This document shows positions 1 through 8,816 of a stretch of DNA of 64,000 nt, one piece after another. Each line of letters opens with the position of its first letter. Positions within the stretch are counted from its first letter, which is position 1. Source of the DNA: Saprospiraceae bacterium (GTDB taxonomy: Bacteria > Bacteroidota > Bacteroidia > Chitinophagales > Saprospiraceae); the NCBI GenBank assembly GCA_041392805.1, contig JAWKLJ010000001.1, forward strand, positions 4,030,001 through 4,094,000, given 5' to 3'. Made by a program: the position numbers and the translations under genes. The notes under the pieces are model-generated. The model did not search any database and was not told where the DNA came from. It saw only the letters and a program-made list of their open reading frames with translations.

Positions 1-368
1 GAAGTAGAAAACACTTTAAAGTTCCAGGGGGAACCCAAAGCATTTATTGAATCAATTTTACCGTCGACATCTATATAAAAGGTGATAGGAGGAGAAATCT
101 CACTCTTGAATATAACTTCATTTTCTGATGGTTGATTCAATTCTAACTCATAATCACCAATCACAGCATTGATAAATTTTAAATTCTGATCAAGTTTATT
201 TTTGGATAATAAAGTTGTTAGCCACTGCCATTGTCCCATAATAGGAATCCACCCACCATTGAAGTCCATTCTCGGAACCGTATGAACCCATTGTTTCTCT
301 CCATTTTTGTCAATTGACCTAAAATCAACAATTCCATTTTCTGAATTCATTTTTTGTCTATAAGGTAA

Positions 369-379
369 AAATCCTGTTT
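369..379. repeat. Target-site duplication of the IS4-family element, left copy
   Basis: AAATCCTGTTT directly abuts the left terminal inverted repeat and is repeated exactly at 1595-1605. Removing one copy plus the element restores the host reading frame. Confidence 0.85.
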
Positions 380-1594
380 ACTCTACCCTACTAAAAAGTT
401 AGTGGGGGTGAAAAAATCATAAGGAAGCGTCATATTTGGGTTACCACACTCAAAAACGACTAACTTCCTTATGAAGCAATATTGCTGCGCCGAAGTTACG
501 GCGATTCTGGACAAAGTGCCAATGGTAAAGAATCTGGCTCGCAAAAAATTCATCGTACTTTTTGTTTTGGCGATGATCAAAACCCGATCGGTACAGTTTT
601 GTGAGGTAGCCCAAGCCCTTAATGACGAGGTCAAAGCCTCTTCTAATGAAGTCAGGATACAAGATTTCTTCCGAGAGGTGTCCCTAGACTACGAACAGGT
701 AGCCCTATTGTTAGCGATGTTCTTACCCAAAAGAGGGAAAGTAACCTTATGTATTGATCGAACAGAATGGGACTTTGGCAAATGCCAGGTCAATATCCTG
801 ATGATTGTGGTGCGTTGCCGGCATATTAGTATTCCCTTGTATTGGGAGATGCTGGACAATAATAGCGGCAACTCCAATACGAGTGATCGAATCGATCTGC
901 TCAAAAAATGTATCCGGCTATTAGGTAAACGCATTGGCTTATTCCTTGGCGACCGGGAGTTTATCGGACATCGTTGGCTGAAATTCCTGAAAGATCAAGG
1001 TATTCGGTTTTGCGTTAGGGTACCGAGGCATCATAAAATCACTCGTCAGCTAGGGCTCAATGAACATGTTTATACGATTGAGCAACTACTCCAAGACCGC
1101 AAAACAGTACGGCTGAGTGGTTGTAGGGTAGATGGCATCTGGGGCAATGTGTATGGCAAAGTCCTTAAAGACGGTGATTTGCTGTTTCTATTTGGCACGG
1201 CCAAAGTAGATTACCTGGCCCAACTATACAAGAAACGATGGCGAATCGAATGCTTCTTCCAAAATGTGAAGAAGCGAGGCTTTGATTTGGAGTCTACACA
1301 TCTCAGAGACCTGGAGAAACTTAAAAAACTGGTAGCCTTGGTCTGCATCGCTTATGCAGTGGTAGCTAATGTCGGACTTCATCAACATCTGCGCCGGAAA
1401 GCTATTGCGATAAAAAATCACGGCTACAAGGAAAACAGCTTCTCGCGCCGGGGAATCGACATTGTTCGCGAGGGGCTACGGAGAGTTTGGAAACGAAATT
1501 TTCAATTGTTCCTTGATCTGGTCATCCGATTTTTGCGTTGGATGCAGATCAATCCTAATAATTTACCTCTACCTGATTTTTAGTAGGGTAGAGT
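380..1594 (+). mobile_element. IS4-family insertion sequence, complete, 1215 bp
   Basis: The ends are perfect 18-bp inverted repeats: ACTCTACCCTACTAAAAA at 380-397 and its complement at 1577-1594. The flanks carry an 11-bp direct repeat AAATCCTGTTT (369-379 and 1595-1605). The exact split between repeat and duplication is ambiguous by a few bases, because the duplication's outer bases are complementary. One transposase fills the element and its stop codon lies inside the right repeat. Both ends and the transposase are intact, so the insertion looks recent and may still be able to move. Confidence 0.93.
471..1583 (+). CDS. IS4-family DDE transposase
   Basis: Predicted cut-and-paste transposase of 370 aa acting on the ends of the surrounding element. 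The catalytic triad is visible: D96 in CIDRTEW, D161 in FLGDREF, and E260. The last sits in a textbook IS4 signature Y-(2)-R-(3)-E-(6)-K at Y253, R256, E260 and K267. The length is in the normal range for compact IS4-family enzymes and there is no frameshift. The start at 471 is supported by its position about 90 bp inside the left terminal repeat. The stop TAG lies within the right terminal repeat, a compact arrangement common in IS elements. Confidence 0.93.
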   Translation: MKQYCCAEVTAILDKVPMVKNLARKKFIVLFVLAMIKTRSVQFCEVAQALNDEVKASSNEVRIQDFFREVSLDYEQVALLLAMFLPKRGKVTLCIDRTEWDFGKCQVNILMIVVRCRHISIPLYWEMLDNNSGNSNTSDRIDLLKKCIRLLGKRIGLFLGDREFIGHRWLKFLKDQGIRFCVRVPRHHKITRQLGLNEHVYTIEQLLQDRKTVRLSGCRVDGIWGNVYGKVLKDGDLLFLFGTAKVDYLAQLYKKRWRIECFFQNVKKRGFDLESTHLRDLEKLKKLVALVCIAYAVVANVGLHQHLRRKAIAIKNHGYKENSFSRRGIDIVREGLRRVWKRNFQLFLDLVIRFLRWMQINPNNLPLPDF

Positions 1595-1605
1595 AAATCC
1601 TGTTT
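1595..1605. repeat. Target-site duplication of the IS4-family element, right copy
   Basis: AAATCCTGTTT directly follows the right terminal inverted repeat and matches 369-379. Eleven bases is a typical duplication length for IS4-family elements. Confidence 0.85.
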
Positions 1606-1941
1606 TAGAGCTTAGGGGTACAGATGTATTTTCAAGACTATAAAATTGAACATCCATTTCTCTAATGGATCCATCTTTTTCAAACAAAAACTCAAATTGC
1701 TGCAAATGTGGTTCTGGAAACAAATGGATAGCTTTACCGAACAGGTGATTCCCAACTATTGTATAAGTTTCAATACTGGCCGTGTCACCAGCCCATTCTG
1801 CAATAAAAGTAGAGGTAAATATATCCCCATCATTGTTTACAATATTAGGCGCCATGAATTGAGCTTCTAAATGCAATAAGGGAATTAATATTATTATGGT
1901 TAATAGTATTGTGCTTTTCATTTTTTTGATTTTTTTATTTT

Positions 1942-1989
1942 GCATAACGTCCCGCATACCTGACGTAGCCAGCTTTTGCTGGCTATGGA
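1942..1989 (-). other. attC-like recombination site, distal part (3' exon of the group II intron)
   Basis: Read on the minus strand, this segment plus 7856-7874 forms a 67-nt imperfect hairpin once the intron nest is removed. GTGTAAC (7874-7868) pairs with GTTATGC (1948-1942). GCATACCTG (7864-7856) pairs perfectly with CAGGTATGC (1962-1954). TAGCCAGC and GCTGGCTA form the tip around an AAAA loop (1966-1985). Two paired boxes, a bubble and a terminal stem are the architecture of integron attC sites. The GTT core is present, although GTTATGC departs slightly from the GTTRRRY consensus. No integrase gene is in the window. Confidence 0.5.
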
Positions 1990-2027
1990 GTCGGGTAGGT
2001 AGGGGCATTACTGCCCTTTCCCCCTAA

Positions 2028-2061
2028 GAACCGTGCATGCGAGTTTTCCCGCACACGGCTC
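2028..2061 (-). ncRNA. Group II intron domain V of the outermost copy
   Basis: This 34-nt hairpin begins GAGCCGTGTGCGGG and ends GCATGCACGGTTC, with a GAAA-type loop. It matches the highly conserved bacterial group II domain V pattern. Domain VI (to 1990) follows and ends ACCTACCCGAC, a typical group II 3' boundary. The same hairpin recurs at 3009-3042, 4162-4195, 5122-5155, 6104-6137 and 7086-7119. Confidence 0.88.
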
Positions 2062-2271
2062 AAGCACTCCTAACGCCTTTGTCAGCGCACCGAATTGTGC
2101 AAGCAATTCGATTTTACGATAATATTACACCATGTACTTACGAATATCCTGAATTTCATTCAGTCGATGAAAGTTCAGAAGTTTGGCATCGATCAAGGTG
2201 CACTGCTTTGATAAATCGTTTAACTGAAATCTATCGCCACATCCTTTGCTTTCCTCAACAATGTACGTCCT

Positions 2272-2969
2272 GTGCGACGAGCAAAGTCGCTTTTAAATAC
2301 TGTTAGACCAATGAAAAGCTGAACTTACAAAAGTCGATCAAATTGGATCTAACCTGATATATTGCTATCAGTTTCCTACTCGGGGGTGCGTCGCTAGTAA
2401 TGGCGAGGTGCTAAGCCCTGAGGACATCAAAGCTCTCCTTGGTAATCAAGATAAGCAGCGACCGAGAGGTCAAAGCGAAAACTGCTAGTCTTTTGCGGTG
2501 AGAGGAAGCGGAAGGAATGGTATGCGTAATAAATGTGAATCACTGTAAGCCTCGTTACTCCCGATGAATCGGGACAAGATTTGGAGCGGCGGAAAAGACT
2601 AACCTTAGAATGCTTTGGTATAGCAAGCTAAAACCGCCGTAGTCAAAAACGACAAGGGGTATGGTCATAGAGTTCGGATACTCACTATGCGCAATCTATT
2701 ATTCCCCGAGGTAAAGGTGGACGCTAACCCATTCAGTATTAAAAGCGGAACTCGGTAAGCCTGTATCTGTCCACAAAAGAGTGGTAGGAAGGGAGTAATC
2801 CCCGACGAAGGAGGTGCAGGTAAAGGATGCTGGAAAAAGCGAATGTCCTGTTGTAATGACAGGGATAGGAGTTGAGATTTTTTTGGTGTAAGAACGAAAA
2901 GGGTCAACATTACTCCCAGCGAAAGCTGTGCAGACTTCCTATGCAGGTGCTCTATTACGAGAAATTACA
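2272..2969 (+). mobile_element. 5' block of a plus-strand group II intron, the second nesting level
   Basis: This block begins GTGCGACGAG and ends at the A/B junction GAGAAATTACA. It is the only plus-strand 5' block in the array. Its 3' partner is a plus-strand B block, either 3953-4233 or the distal 6876-7157. It shares two private indels with the outermost copy 7158-7855: a run of 7 rather than 8 A/T near 2878-2884, and 4 rather than 5 C/G near 2703. This suggests it was copied from the outer intron before the four other 5' blocks arose. Confidence 0.8.
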
Positions 2970-3952
2970 GTCGGGTAGGTAGGGGCATTACTGCCCTTTC
3001 CCCCCTAAGAACCGTGCATGCGAGTTTTCCCGCACACGGCTCAAGCACTCCTAACGCCTTTGTCAGCGCACCGAATTGTGCAAGCAATTCGATTTTACGA
3101 TAATATTACACCATGTACTTACGAATATCCTGAATTTCATTCAGTCGATGAAAGTTCAGAAGTTTGGCATCGATCAAGGTGCACTGCTTTGATAAATCGT
3201 TTAACTGAAATCTATCGCCACATCCTTTGCTTTCCTCAACAATGTACGTCCTTGTAATTTCTCGTAATAGAGCACCTGCATAGGAAGTCTGCACAGCTTT
3301 CGCTGGGAGTAATGTTGACCCTTTTCGTTCTTACACCAAAAAAAATCTCAACTCCTATCCCTGTCATTACAACAGGACATTCGCTTTTTCCAGCATCCTT
3401 TACCTGCACCTCCTTCGTCGGGGATTACTCCCTTCCTACCACTCTTTTGTGGACAGATACAGGCTTACCGAGTTCCGCTTTTAATACTGAATGGGTTAGC
3501 GTCCACCTTTACCTCGGGGGAATAATAGATTGCGCATAGTGAGTATCCGAACTCTATGACCATACCCCTTGTCGTTTTTGACTACGGCGGTTTTAGCTTG
3601 CTATACCAAAGCATTCTAAGGTTAGTCTTTTCCGCCGCTCCAAATCTTGTCCCGATTCATCGGGAGTAACGAGGCTTACAGTGATTCACATTTATTACGC
3701 ATACCATTCCTTCCGCTTCCTCTCACCGCAAAAGACTAGCAGTTTTCGCTTTGACCTCTCGGTCGCTGCTTATCTTGATTACCAAGGAGAGCTTTGATGT
3801 CCTCAGGGCTTAGCACCTCGCCATTACTAGCGACGCACCCCCGAGTAGGAAACTGATAGCAATATATCAGGTTAGATCCAATTTGATCGACTTTTGTAAG
3901 TTCAGCTTTTCATTGGTCTAACAGTATTTAAAAGCGACTTTGCTCGTCGCAC
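2970..3952 (-). mobile_element. Uninterrupted ORF-less group II intron copy (983 bp)
   Basis: This is the only place in the array where the 5' and 3' blocks are joined in the same orientation. The intron reads from GTGCGAC at 3952 to CCCGAC at 2970. Domain V is at 3009-3042: GAGCCGTGTGCGGG, an AAAA-type loop, then the complement ending GCACGGTTC. Domain VI follows, ending CTACCTACCCGAC. The A/B junction (3252/3253) lies where other group II introns carry their protein gene. Here only a 62-codon open frame (3106-3294) crosses it, with no reverse-transcriptase motifs. It is probably a deletion derivative that depends on a protein encoded elsewhere. Confidence 0.85.
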
Positions 3953-4911
3953 AGGACGTACATTGTTGAGGAAAGCAAAGGATGTGGCGATAGATTTCAG
4001 TTAAACGATTTATCAAAGCAGTGCACCTTGATCGATGCCAAACTTCTGAACTTTCATCGACTGAATGAAATTCAGGATATTCGTAAGTACATGGTGTAAT
4101 ATTATCGTAAAATCGAATTGCTTGCACAATTCGGTGCGCTGACAAAGGCGTTAGAGTGCTTGAGCCGTGTGCGGGAAAACTCGCATGCACGGTTCTTAGG
4201 GGGAAAGGGCAGTAATGCCCCTACCTACCCGACTGTAATTTCTCGTAATAGAGCACCTGCATAGGAAGTCTGCACAGCTTTCGCTGGGAGTAATGTTGAC
4301 CCTTTTCGTTCTTACACCAAAAAAAATCTCAACTCCTATCCCTGTCATTACAACAGGACATTCGCTTTTTCCAGCATCCTTTACCTGCACCTCCTTCGTC
4401 GGGGATTACTCCCTTCCTACCACTCTTTTGTGGACAGATACAGGCTTACCGAGTTCCGCTTTTAATACTGAATGGGTTAGCGTCCACCTTTACCTCGGGG
4501 GAATAATAGATTGCGCATAGTGAGTATCCGAACTCTATGACCATACCCCTTGTCGTTTTTGACTACGGCGGTTTTAGCTTGCTATACCAAAGCATTCTAA
4601 GGTTAGTCTTTTCCGCCGCTCCAATGTAACGAGGCTTACAGTGATTCACATTTATTACGCATACCATTCCTTCCGCTTCCTCTCACCGCAAAAGACTAGC
4701 AGTTTTCGCTTTGACCTCTCGGTCGCTGCTTATCTTGATTACCAAGGAGAGCTTTGATGTCCTCAGGGCTTAGCACCTCGCCATTACTAGCGACGCACCC
4801 CGAGTAGGAAACTGATAGCAATATATCAGGTTAGATCCAATTTGATCGACTTTTGTAAGTTCAGCTTTTCATTGGTCTAACAGTATTTAAAAGCGACTTT
4901 GCTCGTCGCAC
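3953..4911. repeat. Chimeric intron repeat unit 1 (3' block plus, 5' block minus), 959 bp
   Basis: A plus-strand 3' block with domain V at 4162-4195 is followed by a minus-strand 5' block. Compared with the other units it lacks 22 bp at about 4624, where the short inverted repeat around CCCGATTCATCGGG is missing, and one G in the GCGTTAGAG stretch near 4154. Confidence 0.85.
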
Positions 4912-5893
4912 AGGACGTACATTGTTGAGGAAAGCAAAGGATGTGGCGATAGATTTCAGTTAAACGATTTATCAAAGCAGTGCACCTTGATCGATGCCAA
5001 ACTTCTGAACTTTCATCGACTGAATGAAATTCAGGATATTCGTAAGTACATGGTGTAATATTATCGTAAAATCGAATTGCTTGCACAATTCGGTGCGCTG
5101 ACAAAGGCGTTAGGAGTGCTTGAGCCGTGTGCGGGAAAACTCGCATGCACGGTTCTTAGGGGGAAAGGGCAGTAATGCCCCTACCTACCCGACTGTAATT
5201 TCTCGTAATAGAGCACCTGCATAGGAAGTCTGCACAGCTTTCGCTGGGAGTAATGTTGACCCTTTTCGTTCTTACACCAAAAAAAATCTCAACTCCTATC
5301 CCTGTCATTACAACAGGACATTCGCTTTTTCCAGCATCCTTTACCTGCACCTCCTTCGTCGGGGATTACTCCCTTCCTACCACTCTTTTGTGGACAGATA
5401 CAGGCTTACCGAGTTCCGCTTTTAATACTGAATGGGTTAGCGTCCACCTTTACCTCGGGGGAATAATAGATTGCGCATAGTGAGTATCCGAACTCTATGA
5501 CCATACCCCTTGTCGTTTTTGACTACGGCGGTTTTAGCTTGCTATACCAAAGCATTCTAAGGTTAGTCTTTTCCGCCGCTCCAAATCTTGTCCCGATTCA
5601 TCGGGAGTAACGAGGCTTACAGTGATTCACATTTATTACGCATACCATTCCTTCCGCTTCCTCTCACCGCAAAAGACTAGCAGTTTTCGCTTTGACCTCT
5701 CGGTCGCTGCTTATCTTGATTACCAAGGAGAGCTTTGATGTCCTCAGGGCTTAGCACCTCGCCATTACTAGCGACGCACCCCCGAGTAGGAAACTGATAG
5801 CAATATATCAGGTTAGATCCAATTTGATCGACTTTTGTAAGTTCAGCTTTTCATTGGTCTAACAGTATTTAAAAGCGACTTTGCTCGTCGCAC
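4912..5893. repeat. Chimeric intron repeat unit 2, 982 bp
   Basis: This unit has the same organisation as unit 1, with domain V at 5122-5155 on the plus strand and a minus-strand 5' block at 5194-5893. It appears essentially identical to unit 3, which points to tandem duplication rather than independent insertion. Confidence 0.85.
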
Positions 5894-6875
5894 AGGACGT
5901 ACATTGTTGAGGAAAGCAAAGGATGTGGCGATAGATTTCAGTTAAACGATTTATCAAAGCAGTGCACCTTGATCGATGCCAAACTTCTGAACTTTCATCG
6001 ACTGAATGAAATTCAGGATATTCGTAAGTACATGGTGTAATATTATCGTAAAATCGAATTGCTTGCACAATTCGGTGCGCTGACAAAGGCGTTAGGAGTG
6101 CTTGAGCCGTGTGCGGGAAAACTCGCATGCACGGTTCTTAGGGGGAAAGGGCAGTAATGCCCCTACCTACCCGACTGTAATTTCTCGTAATAGAGCACCT
6201 GCATAGGAAGTCTGCACAGCTTTCGCTGGGAGTAATGTTGACCCTTTTCGTTCTTACACCAAAAAAAATCTCAACTCCTATCCCTGTCATTACAACAGGA
6301 CATTCGCTTTTTCCAGCATCCTTTACCTGCACCTCCTTCGTCGGGGATTACTCCCTTCCTACCACTCTTTTGTGGACAGATACAGGCTTACCGAGTTCCG
6401 CTTTTAATACTGAATGGGTTAGCGTCCACCTTTACCTCGGGGGAATAATAGATTGCGCATAGTGAGTATCCGAACTCTATGACCATACCCCTTGTCGTTT
6501 TTGACTACGGCGGTTTTAGCTTGCTATACCAAAGCATTCTAAGGTTAGTCTTTTCCGCCGCTCCAAATCTTGTCCCGATTCATCGGGAGTAACGAGGCTT
6601 ACAGTGATTCACATTTATTACGCATACCATTCCTTCCGCTTCCTCTCACCGCAAAAGACTAGCAGTTTTCGCTTTGACCTCTCGGTCGCTGCTTATCTTG
6701 ATTACCAAGGAGAGCTTTGATGTCCTCAGGGCTTAGCACCTCGCCATTACTAGCGACGCACCCCCGAGTAGGAAACTGATAGCAATATATCAGGTTAGAT
6801 CCAATTTGATCGACTTTTGTAAGTTCAGCTTTTCATTGGTCTAACAGTATTTAAAAGCGACTTTGCTCGTCGCAC
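5894..6875. repeat. Chimeric intron repeat unit 3, 982 bp
   Basis: Domain V is at 6104-6137 on the plus strand and the minus-strand 5' block is at 6176-6875. It has the same 8-A and 5-G markers as units 1 and 2. Confidence 0.85.
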
Positions 6876-7855
6876 AGGACGTACATTGTTGAGGAAAGCA
6901 AAGGATGTGGCGATAGATTTCAGTTAAACGATTTATCAAAGCAGTGCACCTTGATCGATGCCAAACTTCTGAACTTTCATCGACTGAATGAAATTCAGGA
7001 TATTCGTAAGTACATGGTGTAATATTATCGTAAAATCGAATTGCTTGCACAATTCGGTGCGCTGACAAAGGCGTTAGGAGTGCTTGAGCCGTGTGCGGGA
7101 AAACTCGCATGCACGGTTCTTAGGGGGAAAGGGCAGTAATGCCCCTACCTACCCGACTGTAATTTCTCGTAATAGAGCACCTGCATAGGAAGTCTGCACA
7201 GCTTTCGCTGGGAGTAATGTTGACCCTTTTCGTTCTTACACCAAAAAAATCTCAACTCCTATCCCTGTCATTACAACAGGACATTCGCTTTTTCCAGCAT
7301 CCTTTACCTGCACCTCCTTCGTCGGGGATTACTCCCTTCCTACCACTCTTTTGTGGACAGATACAGGCTTACCGAGTTCCGCTTTTAATACTGAATGGGT
7401 TAGCGTCCACCTTTACCTCGGGGAATAATAGATTGCGCATAGTGAGTATCCGAACTCTATGACCATACCCCTTGTCGTTTTTGACTACGGCGGTTTTAGC
7501 TTGCTATACCAAAGCATTCTAAGGTTAGTCTTTTCCGCCGCTCCAAATCTTGTCCCGATTCATCGGGAGTAACGAGGCTTACAGTGATTCACATTTATTA
7601 CGCATACCATTCCTTCCGCTTCCTCTCACCGCAAAAGACTAGCAGTTTTCGCTTTGACCTCTCGGTCGCTGCTTATCTTGATTACCAAGGAGAGCTTTGA
7701 TGTCCTCAGGGCTTAGCACCTCGCCATTACTAGCGACGCACCCCCGAGTAGGAAACTGATAGCAATATATCAGGTTAGATCCAATTTGATCGACTTTTGT
7801 AAGTTCAGCTTTTCATTGGTCTAACAGTATTTAAAAGCGACTTTGCTCGTCGCAC
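6876..7855. repeat. Chimeric intron repeat unit 4, containing the outermost intron's 5' block, 980 bp
   Basis: Domain V is at 7086-7119 on the plus strand. The minus-strand 5' block 7158-7855 ends exactly at the attC-like flank. It carries the 7-A and 4-G markers otherwise seen only in 2272-2969, so it is best read as the original outer intron's 5' part rather than a copy of the tandem unit. Confidence 0.85.
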
Positions 7856-7874
7856 CAGGTATGCATTGTTACAC
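7856..7874 (-). other. attC-like recombination site, proximal part (5' exon of the group II intron)
   Basis: On the minus strand GTGTAAC-AAT-GCATACCTG directly precedes the intron 5' end GTGCGAC. The stop codon of the upstream ADP-ribosylglycohydrolase gene (7869-7871) lies inside the first box, a compactness typical of integron cassettes. The matching half of the hairpin is at 1942-1989, on the other side of the intron nest. Confidence 0.5.
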
Positions 7875-8774
7875 CCAGTTTTCTTTTTTTATTAATTTAT
7901 TTATCGTTGTCTCAATCCATTCGTATTCACTCAATTCTTTCAACTTATTTACCAATTTATCAGGTATCTCTTTTCGCCCGATTAAGGTACCCGCTATTTG
8001 TCCAGCAATTGAGCAATTCGTATCTGTATCTCCTCCTATTTCGATTAATTGTAAATACATTTCTTCAATCCCTATTTCTCTAATTTTATTTGCCGCTGCA
8101 ATTGCTAATGGAACTGAATTTACAACATATCCGTCATTTCCTATTTGTCCAATTTCTTTGAGACTATTGATGTCTTTGATTTCAACTAATCTATCTCTGA
8201 CTCTTGTGTCAGGAATTTGGTCAATTATTAATTCAATCAAATTTGTTTCTCCATTCCAATTGCCATTTAAAATTTCTCTTATCGCAATTATTACACTTCT
8301 CGCTCCAACATATGCTTCATCATTATTGTGAGTGATTATACAAATGTCTCTGATTTCGGAGTTCGTTATTTCCTCTTTAAATGCAATGGGTGCTATTCGC
8401 ATTGCAGATCCATTTCCTGCTGCATATTCTCCTTTTCGCCCGACTTGGCTCCAATGTCCACCTAAACTTAAATCTTTCAACGATTTCAAAGTACTTGCTC
8501 CAATCCCTTTTATCTTTCTTTGCTTGTAATATTTGAGGAACTGCTTTGCTATCGTTTCGGGATTTACTTTTTCATCTTCAATTATTGCCTCGATTGTTGC
8601 TAAGGTCAATTGTGTATCATCCGTTATTTGCCAAATTGGTTCTTTTACTTCTGGATTTCCAAAAAGGTAAAATGTAGCTTCTTTTTACTCTTCTTGATTT
8701 TCATATCCACTTCCAAATGCATCTCCAATTGCTCCACCAATTATACATCCCTCGAATCTTTCAGCTTTTGTCAT
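7869..8774 (-). pseudogene. ADP-ribosylglycohydrolase family gene with an in-frame stop
   Basis: Full length would be 301 codons from the ATG at 8774, a normal size for DraG/ARH enzymes, which remove ADP-ribose from proteins or small molecules using paired divalent metals. Family motifs are present: GDAFGS near residue 18, TDDTQ near residue 52, and the C-terminal metal site GGDTDTN followed by AGQIAG. Codon 30 (8685-8687) is TAA between the first two motifs, so the protein is interrupted unless the stop is read through, is a sequencing error, or translation restarts at an internal TTG near 8609. A restart there would lack the first two motifs. Low GC and the flanking attC-like sites suggest an acquired cassette. 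There is no obvious partner gene, so the target is unknown. Confidence 0.82.
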
Positions 8775-8816
8775 TGGTTGTGATTTTCTTTTTTTCTAAT
8801 TGGGTGTAACTATTAC

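Larger units (their letters stand above)
1..1921 (-). pseudogene. Small exported protein gene split by an IS4-family element; 3' end outside the window
   Basis: The 5' part lies at 1606-1921 and encodes a hydrophobic signal peptide beginning MKSTILLT and ending near LEAQ. The 3' part lies at 1-368 and runs off the window. If 380-1594 and one copy of the 11-bp duplication are removed, the frame reads through without a stop: SSKTGF joins LPYRQK and then MNSENG. The reconstructed protein has at least about 225 residues, is rich in W, N and D in its second half, and is probably secreted. I recognise no family. It directly follows the attC-like hairpin at 1942-1989 in the same orientation, as an integron cassette gene would. 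Low GC compared with the genes after 12 kb fits acquired DNA. Confidence 0.75.
1990..7855 (-). mobile_element. Nested, partly amplified array of ORF-less group II introns
   Basis: The array is built from two blocks. Block A (about 698-700 bp) is the intron 5' part beginning GTGCGAC. Block B (about 282 bp) is the 3' part, with domain V, domain VI and the end CCTACCCGAC. Left to right the order is B- (1990-2271), A+ (2272-2969), B- (2970-3252), A- (3253-3952), B+ (3953-4233), A- (4234-4911), B+ (4912-5193), A- (5194-5893), B+ (5894-6175), A- (6176-6875), B+ (6876-7157), A- (7158-7855). The outermost B- and A- form one minus-strand intron inserted in an attC-like site. Later copies inserted, inverted, at the A/B junction. 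No reverse transcriptase is encoded, so mobility would need a protein supplied from elsewhere. Confidence 0.88.

Noticed and set aside
1960..1990. The TAGCCAGC-TTTT-GCTGGCTA hairpin read as an ordinary terminator used as a group IIC intron target
   Set aside because: Group IIC introns insert downstream of a terminator that is the 5' exon. Here the hairpin lies in the 3' exon, and its outer arms pair across the intron, so the attC-like reading explains more.
2037..2306. Repeated 89-90-codon frame beginning MRVFPHTAQ in several places of the intron array
   Set aside because: It is the antisense reading of intron domain V, domain VI and the following block. It recurs only because the intron does, and it shows no protein motif. 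Such frames are often mis-annotated as conserved hypothetical proteins.
3106..3294. 62-codon frame across the A/B junction of the uninterrupted intron, as a possible intron-encoded protein
   Set aside because: No reverse-transcriptase, maturase or endonuclease motif is present, and the length is far too short. It could be a remnant edge of a lost protein gene, but this cannot be shown.
3312..3539. Repeated 75-codon frame (MLTLFVLTPKK...) in each minus-strand 5' block
   Set aside because: It reads antisense through structured intron RNA, and frame-changing indels between copies alter its sequence (the 81-codon versions). It is not coding.
1990..7855. Regular ~982-bp spacing taken as a CRISPR-like or satellite array
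   Set aside because: The unit is far too long for CRISPR and contains group II intron domain V and VI and 5' boundary signals.
7843..8331. 162-codon plus-strand frame overlapping the ADP-ribosylglycohydrolase gene
   Set aside because: It lies antisense to a gene with clear family motifs, has low-complexity hydrophobic content and starts inside the intron/attC boundary.
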